A DNA stretch of 64,000 nt from Isoetes taiwanensis (lineage: Eukaryota; Streptophyta; Lycopodiopsida; Isoetales; Isoetaceae), in NCBI GenBank assembly GCA_021234155.1, contig JAJEKV010000108.1, positions 801,452 through 865,451 of the forward strand, read 5' to 3'. Positions 57,901 through 64,000 of the stretch are shown here, piece after piece. Position 1 is the first letter of the stretch, and every line of letters starts with the position of its first letter. Below the pieces are notes generated by a model. The model saw nothing but the letters and a program-made list of their open reading frames with translations. It had not been told where the DNA came from and searched no databases. The position numbers and the translations under genes were made by a program.

Positions 57901-60900
57901 CGGGGAGACCCATTCTTTAAAAAGATCTTTCTTCAAAGCTAACTGGCTATTCATAGCATTCACGTCTGTAGGTAATGCTTGGTCCTTGGTCTTCAAGCAG
58001 CAATACCCAAATAACTACTGTAGTCATCAACTATGACCACAAAATTATCAAGTTGTAACACGAATCAGAGTGTAATAGATTAATACTTGGTAGGAAATGA
58101 GGCTTGCAATTCTCTAGCAAAATGACATGCCTCGCATTCTAATGTTGTATTTGCAATTAGGTGCACCTCAGGAAAGGTATAAAATCTAAATTAAGTCCCT
58201 AAGTGTTTTGCCTCCCACACGTGACAATTGAGGATAGCCTTTAGCTAGAATTGCGTGATCCCATTTGCATCAAGGCTTAACGTTACGACCAAGAAACAAG
58301 GGCTCGACCATTGCGGAGAGGGTCGGATATGATAATAGCATGAAGAACGAGCCATAGTTTTTATAATATAGCATGAAGAATGAGCTTTTGGTGAGGGAAA
58401 AGAGGTAGTTTCATTATCTACATTCCATGCAAGCTACTATGCATGCAAGCAATTGCTTGAAACTTCATGTATGTTGTGATTGTGACTCTGTTAGTTGCCT
58501 TTCCTCGGCAATACCGCGGGTAGAAAACGACCCCTTCTACTTCTATTTTATGCTAAGGTCCAAGCTTTAATAGTATAATTGTTTGTTGTTACGCTCCAGA
58601 CCGATACAGACTAAGCCAATGTGAGCTTGCCAATTATCTAATGGATTTCTGCTACAACAACTTTGGGTTTTTTTTGTCTTTCTTGGGGTCAAAGGCAACG
58701 GATTTGGATGCTCTCCTGCGGTGGCATGGCCACTCCCGCTTCTCTATTTTTCTGATTTGCCACAAGAACTAACCGAAAAGGGGAAGATGGGGAGGGACAA
58801 GAGCTGGTGTCACAATTTAACTGGAAATTTGAACCATCAGGTGTATTACGAATGCACGTTTAAGATTCGGGGTATAATTTTCGGCTTACACTCGCTGGGC
58901 TCCGCTTTTCGTTTGGAGAACCAGCTCGAAAAAATTATCGCCCTGGAATCTTTCCAAAGTGCATTACGCATGATACATTCCATAAACAATGCCATTTAGG
59001 CGGCAGGATCTTCCTTGGATACCTCTTGGTTGATTGGGATCTTATGCAAACCCCTAGAGCTATGTTAAGCGGGTCAAACGGTCCACGACATTGAGATTTT
59101 TCTTCTCTAACTTGTGACCGTTGATATACCGTGAAAGAATATCCCGAGGTCGAAATTTCTTTCTTTCTTCTTGAGCAATATCATTTTAGTGGCCGGACTT
59201 TTAGCTTTTTTTTGTCAGAGAAGGTGGAGGTAGGAAGTCGGCAAGAAGGCCTTCTTGTAGAGGCATCCCGGATTCTCCGGCCTGTGCAACAGATCCCGAG
59301 TATCTAACCTTGTTAGAATTCCATCATCGCCATTAAGGCAAGATATCAAGCCATCCCCCGAATCCTGATTTGTGAGCTTGGATTTCTTGGGTTTGGGGCT
59401 TTGAAGCCTTAGGCTTGCCCTTTGATATCTTTTTTACTTGAGCTTTATCATGGTTTGAGATCCAATCAACAAACTTTAACCTTGTCACACCGGTTTCACA
59501 TCTTATGCAAGCTCGCACTGCATTTATTTACACCTAGGGTACTACCTCTCGCCTTACTCTCTTTTCAAATCTTAGATCAGATTTATTTATACCTAGGGTA
59601 CTATCTCATGCCTCCCGCCTTTTCAAATCTTAGATCACATTGTTTTAGTATATGATGTATCAATTGATAAGTTACAGGAGAAGGATGTAAGGATGTTTTA
59701 GTATACGATGTCAATTGATAGGTTACAGGAGCATGATGTGAAAGGAAAGGATGTGAGAAACAGATGGTGAAAAAATAAGGATGGATGTGATGGCTTTTAC
59801 CTATTTGATTTTGTAAGGAAATGCATTTTTGTTATCACAATCATGACTTATGGAAGACACAATATGCTGGCTTTCCAAAACGCAAGGAAATCTCAAATGT
59901 AGCATACCAAGTTACAGGAGACTTGTGTAAATCATGACTATTATTGATAAATTTATACTATTTTCAATACTATGGCTTTGAAGAATTTAGCTGACTAATA
60001 AGTCCACCAAAGTAATATCTGCTATGGAATTTGTCGTAATAGAGGCAGACAGGAAAAAAAAAGAGGACGGGGCGTTATTCTCCATCCAATCAGTCAATGG
60101 TGTAATCGTGAATTGTTTCTACATTTGAGGAATATCTTTTTAGATCGTGACACCTTGTGACCACCTGAATCAAAATTCCCTCTCTCTGATTACTTGACCA
60201 CCTGATCAAAATAACTGCCGATACAAACAACAGGAGAATAAAACCATAGGAGACCGTGAGAATTTGGCAACTAAAAAGTTGTTTTAAGTTGATGAAGACA
60301 AAGCCAAAGTCAATGATATTTTTGACAAATTCGTCCAATGCTAACGTTTTGAATCATCAAACTTCAAAATCGACTCTGTATTTCTTTGATAATCGGTAAC
60401 CCTTTCCTTCAACCCAATGCGGCAGCTTCCAGACCTGAACATTCTTCATAAGCAATCTTTACTGACTTTAAGGTATGTGAAGTCTGTCCCAAAACACTTT
60501 ATCTGTTAAAACGTACGTTCTCAGCTTTTCATATTTTAAAACCACATTGCCTTCATCAATATCATATATGCCCACAGATAAGACTAAAGACTCCGAATGG
60601 GACAAAAATTAAACATAAGTTTGGCACAGGCCAAGCATTATATGCATGATGATTCCCACGTGATGCAAATGTGCAAAAATACAGCCGCTTAGCCTTCTTG
60701 ATGGAAAAGAGCAACATCCTTTTCATGAATCTGTAAACTATTCTCCAAGTTATCTATACCTGCTTCAAAAAAATAGTATATCCCTTGTGAATTCCAGAAT
60801 CTACCAGCTCCTGAAAAGACGAGAAGGCATTTATATATAGAAAAGAGAAAAAATGATACATATTACCGTGTGCTCAACGTTCTGAAACCAACATTTCCAG

Positions 60901-61301
60901 CCACATTCGCTGTAAGGCAAAGCATGATATAACCATAATAATATTTCATTTACATTTGGACCTTGGAATGAAAAATGCACCTTATACTCATCCTCTTGCA
61001 ACGCAGAAAACTTTCATTTCAAGGCCTGCTGCAGGCATGTATACATGGGATTATTTGACATTGCCTCATTGAGACAGTGGGTTCTCCCCATGAATATAAA
61101 ATGGTACACAGAAAAACGGAGCTCTAAAGAGGGCTTCCACAAGAAAATAATTATAAGTACAGATGTACATCCAACAATACTCTGCTGAACAGAATTGTTT
61201 TGAGATGATTAACACCACTGTCAATGCCAAAACTGCATTTGGTTATTAATCATCAAAAACAAATTCGTAGCCTGGTCATTGGTCGTCAGTCTAACAAAAA
61301 T
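54987..61301. other. Long stretch without a recognised gene
   Basis: Frames up to 120 codons exist (56,685-57,047 plus; 57,118-57,441 minus; 58,721-58,999 plus) but show no domain, splice pattern or conserved motif. The part from about 60,400 to 61,301 is probably the 3'-UTR and downstream flank of the minus-strand ATXR3-like gene. I see no tRNA, rRNA or transposon ends. Confidence 0.4.
59523..59745. repeat. Two adjacent tandem duplications
   Basis: TTTATTTA.ACCTAGGGTACTA with CTTTTCAAATCTTAGATCA recurs with a period of 58 bp (59,523-59,638). Next to it, TTTTAGTATA.GATGT, CAATTGATA.GTTACAGGAG recurs with a period of about 50 bp (59,640-59,745). Confidence 0.85.
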
Positions 61302-64000
61302 CTACGCTATGGTAGTCTTCAACCACTCAATCATTTCCGAGATTGACAGTAGTGTGCCTTTCTTGAATTGCATCGAACATTGGGCTTCCATATAACCTCT
61401 ATTGCTCTAAATTCCAAACTCCTTAGGCCACTGCTTTTGCAGGTCCTTCCTACAAGGATCAAAATTGTTTAGCACAAAAAACTACAAAACCCAGCCTCTT
61501 ACATACCATTGTTCTGAACATCGACATCCGGTTCTTTCCATATGCACGCTTGAAAATCCTGGCTGGTTTTAGCATAGCATGAAGACAGGTCAGGTAAGAC
61601 CAGACAGCCTTTACTGCCAAGAGATGAAATTTGTGCCTGGCTCAGCATTTTGTTTTCTCCCAATTTATTAGCTGGCCAAGAACATACACTTTACCATATG
61701 TTTTATTCCAAGTATATGATCCTGAACCTTGTTTACCAAGGTCAAGCCGCAGTTATTTCCCAATGTAGGTGATTGATAAGTGCCATAATCCTGATACAAC
61801 ATATCGTTAAAATATGCTTCCAACTCTGATACTCACAAAAGTTATGGGTCATTTAATTGTTACCCGGAAGTAAAGAAACATTCTGTGTATGCATACATAT
61901 GTATAACATCTGCGCAGCATCATGATGACCACACAATGTGAGGGAAGACAGCTTGAGAAGTTCGCCTCTAAGCCTGTGGAAAGTACAAAAAGCAGTTAAT
62001 TAGCCATTTCTGATTGACTGCTTGACTGGTAGAAGACTGTCAAAAGCTCACCATAGAAGAGAGGATTTAAGACCATTCACTGAACCAACTGGATAATGAT
62101 CCTGAATATTCTTTTTCAATTCAATGAGCTTTTCCTTTGAAAGCTGGACTTCCAGGCACCGAGCAGTTCATCTTATCATAGAGTTGTCTCCCTTTCCAAA
62201 CTTTTGCTATAAGTTCCTTTACCTCAACCTTCTTCAGTGGCTTAAGGAGCTTTTCTCGGTCTTCAAAAGGTTGGAAAGGACGGCCTTTACCCAAAATGCA
62301 TTAACAATCATGTCATTTTAAAATCCTGCACCCTCCAAAAAACAGTTAAAAATTATATGCATACCTTATCTCAGCGTTATTGCCAGGTTCTGCAGCCTTG
62401 ACGCACACCATCTGCCTGATAAAACAGAAAACAAGCACCAGATATAAATTCATGTAGAACAAGAATGTTACCTTGCATACAAAAAATGTCTACCTGCACC
62501 TCTGCATCAAGCCTGTCTAATTCATAAAATGCTTCAGCTCCTGCTTTTTCCTTCTTTTTTCTGTTCCCTTTAATTAACTCCTCAGGAAGATGAACACGTT
62601 CAAATTCAATAAATTTTTTACCTGAAAACAACAATACCACAGCCTATATAAATAACAGCACTAAAAAATCCTTCCATTTCAAAACAATGTACATACCAAC
62701 AATGATGTGTGTACTTCACAAGCCAGTCTGGCAATCCAGAGAGCATGCAATCCCCAACCCCAGCTTGCTTCATTTCTTCCAAAATAGCAGGAGAAATTTG
62801 AGGATCGGGGTACAAGCTTGTTGTAGAAGCAATTTGTGGCGCTGTAATATACCATGATGCTCCTTCATAACCTGCAGTCGTGCTTGAGTCAGCAGATAGA
62901 AAATCACAAACACAATAAAAATCGTTCCATACCTCCTGAAAAGTTTCTGCTCCAGCAAGATTCAAATAACTACCCCTGCAGCCATGACTGCCACAAGGCA
63001 TATAGAGGTGTAATCCTCTTTACTCTAAATACAAGGAAGAAGAATAAGGTGAGCAAATTTGTATACAAATGAAGTTTACTAAAAGGCAGGCAATCACTAA
63101 GCACCTCTGTCGGAGTTGTAGTCAAAAAGTCAGTTCTTCTCCAAAACTTATATTTCTTAAAGTGTAAACGCCAATGGTGAAAACTATTATTAACTGCTGT
63201 TACCCTGTGCATGGCCAGCAAACGAATTTAGGCATCAAGAACATAAAAAAAGGGAGGCATGTTGATATATATATTATAGAGACATACTTGGCCCTACAGT
63301 TAGGCCACAAGAGTGGCAAATCGACTTGCATAATTGGCCTTATGCATTGCATCAACCACTACTAGATCATAACCTGCGTGCATCTCCCCTGCATTACTAA
63401 AGGAAATAAGTATGGAAACGAGAGATCCATGAACGCAAATGCAAAATCTATCAACCTTGGGTCTCTCAAGAAAAATATTGTAGAATTCTGGTGCAGGTTC
63501 ACGCTCTTTTTCTGAAAGCATCGTGATCCCATCCTGCTTCTCAAACCACCTCCAAGCAGGATAAACTCTACAAGCAAGAAGCAAAACCTATTTAGTATGG
63601 TTGGTTTGACTAACAAAATGCATAGTACCTCGTAAAATAATGCAAAACAAAAAATTGTGCTAATTCATGTCTCAGGAGCTTAATCGGGACACATTGGCGT
63701 ATGGAAGAAACGCCTCTCATAAATTCGATATATGCACATTTATGGTAGACTGGAAGTTTCAACCAAGCCATATTACTTGATTGGTGTACAGACTTATCTG
63801 AAGATCAGTATGGATAAGGACTATACATGGTACCTAAAAACGCATTCTGACTAATAGTACCTCCAAGGAACTCAACCACAAAATCGTCCTTCTGAAATCC
63901 ACCAGGCTTGTTACAAAACAACACCAAGACCCTGTTTTGAAAAGAAAACCATGTCAAGAGGCAAATAATAGAAAAGCAGTGTTCATGTGTCAAATTGAAA
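61302..64000 (-). CDS. ATXR3: ATXR3/SDG2-like histone H3K4 methyltransferase, 3' exons (partial), with frame breaks
   Basis: The last dozen exons are readable; the 5' part lies beyond the right edge. Exons with GT/AG borders include 63,861-63,931 (CNKPGGFQKDDFVVEFLG), 63,456-63,567 (WFEKQDG, PAPEFYNIFLERPK), 63,298-63,388 (GYDLVVVDAMHKANYAS, then CHSC), 63,105-63,204 (IGVYTLRNISFGEELTF, DYNS), 62,933-63,024 (post-SET CLCGSHGCRGSYLNL), 62,697-62,871 (GDCMLSGLPDWLVKY), 62,494-62,621 (FIEFERVHLPEELIK), 62,365-62,411 (LQNLAITL), then about 62,100-62,310, 61,860-61,975, 61,510-61,700 (GCLVLPDLSSCYAK) and a terminal exon with GSPMFDAI ending at the stop 61,302. In Arabidopsis this nuclear enzyme is the major H3K4 trimethylase. 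Nearly every exon contains a one-base indel, often in a short homopolymer, while splice sites and catalytic SET residues are kept. It is a pseudogene only if those indels are real. Confidence 0.85.

Overview
This window looks like repeat-rich nuclear DNA of a land plant, most likely a seed-free vascular plant such as a fern. The case rests on a PLS-type pentatricopeptide-repeat (PPR) gene, an intron-rich ATXR3/SDG2-type SET-domain gene, a plant LRR-type receptor kinase relic, L1-type and other LINEs, and very low gene density. Species assignment is inference. Only one host gene reads through cleanly: a three-exon DJ-1/PfpI gene at 4,244-5,118, close to bacterial isonitrile hydratase. The ATXR3-like gene (61,302 to beyond the right edge, minus strand) and the PPR gene (about 48,976-50,480) keep their protein motifs, and ATXR3 keeps its splice sites, but they are broken by many single-base indels. 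Those breaks may be decay or residual assembly errors.

Layout: 0.9-1.6 kb kinase relic; 4.2-5.1 kb DJ-1/PfpI gene; 6.83-17.72 kb a complete 10.9-kb Mutator-like element (MULE) with inverted termini, an 11-bp target duplication, dense palindromes near the ends, a minus-strand DDE transposase, two further minus-strand genes and an unrecognised plus-strand coding half; 18.8-19.5 kb a small inverted-repeat element carrying an ABCG-transporter scrap; 19.6-22.4 kb two LINEs facing each other around an (ACAAC)n tract; 24-30.2 kb an L1-type LINE split by a hAT MITE and by an unrecognised gene; 34.7-37.5 kb a minus-strand gene with a possible DNA-methyltransferase C-terminus, followed by 38-40.1 kb of alternating hairpins; 42.7-46 kb unrecognised ORFs and minisatellites; 47-54.2 kb two copies of a dispersed repeat around the PPR gene; 54.6-55.0 kb a TRIM (miniature LTR element); 55-61.3 kb essentially empty; 61.3-64 kb the 3' part of the ATXR3-like gene.

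The most notable system is the giant MULE. Its three minus-strand genes each follow a palindrome and a near-identical TATA-like module, which suggests a coordinated set of transposase plus two small accessory proteins. The methyltransferase-like locus at 34.7-40.4 kb shares the style (many copies of one palindrome beside a coding region, one copy inside its own gene), so the window may hold two unrelated elements that use palindrome arrays.
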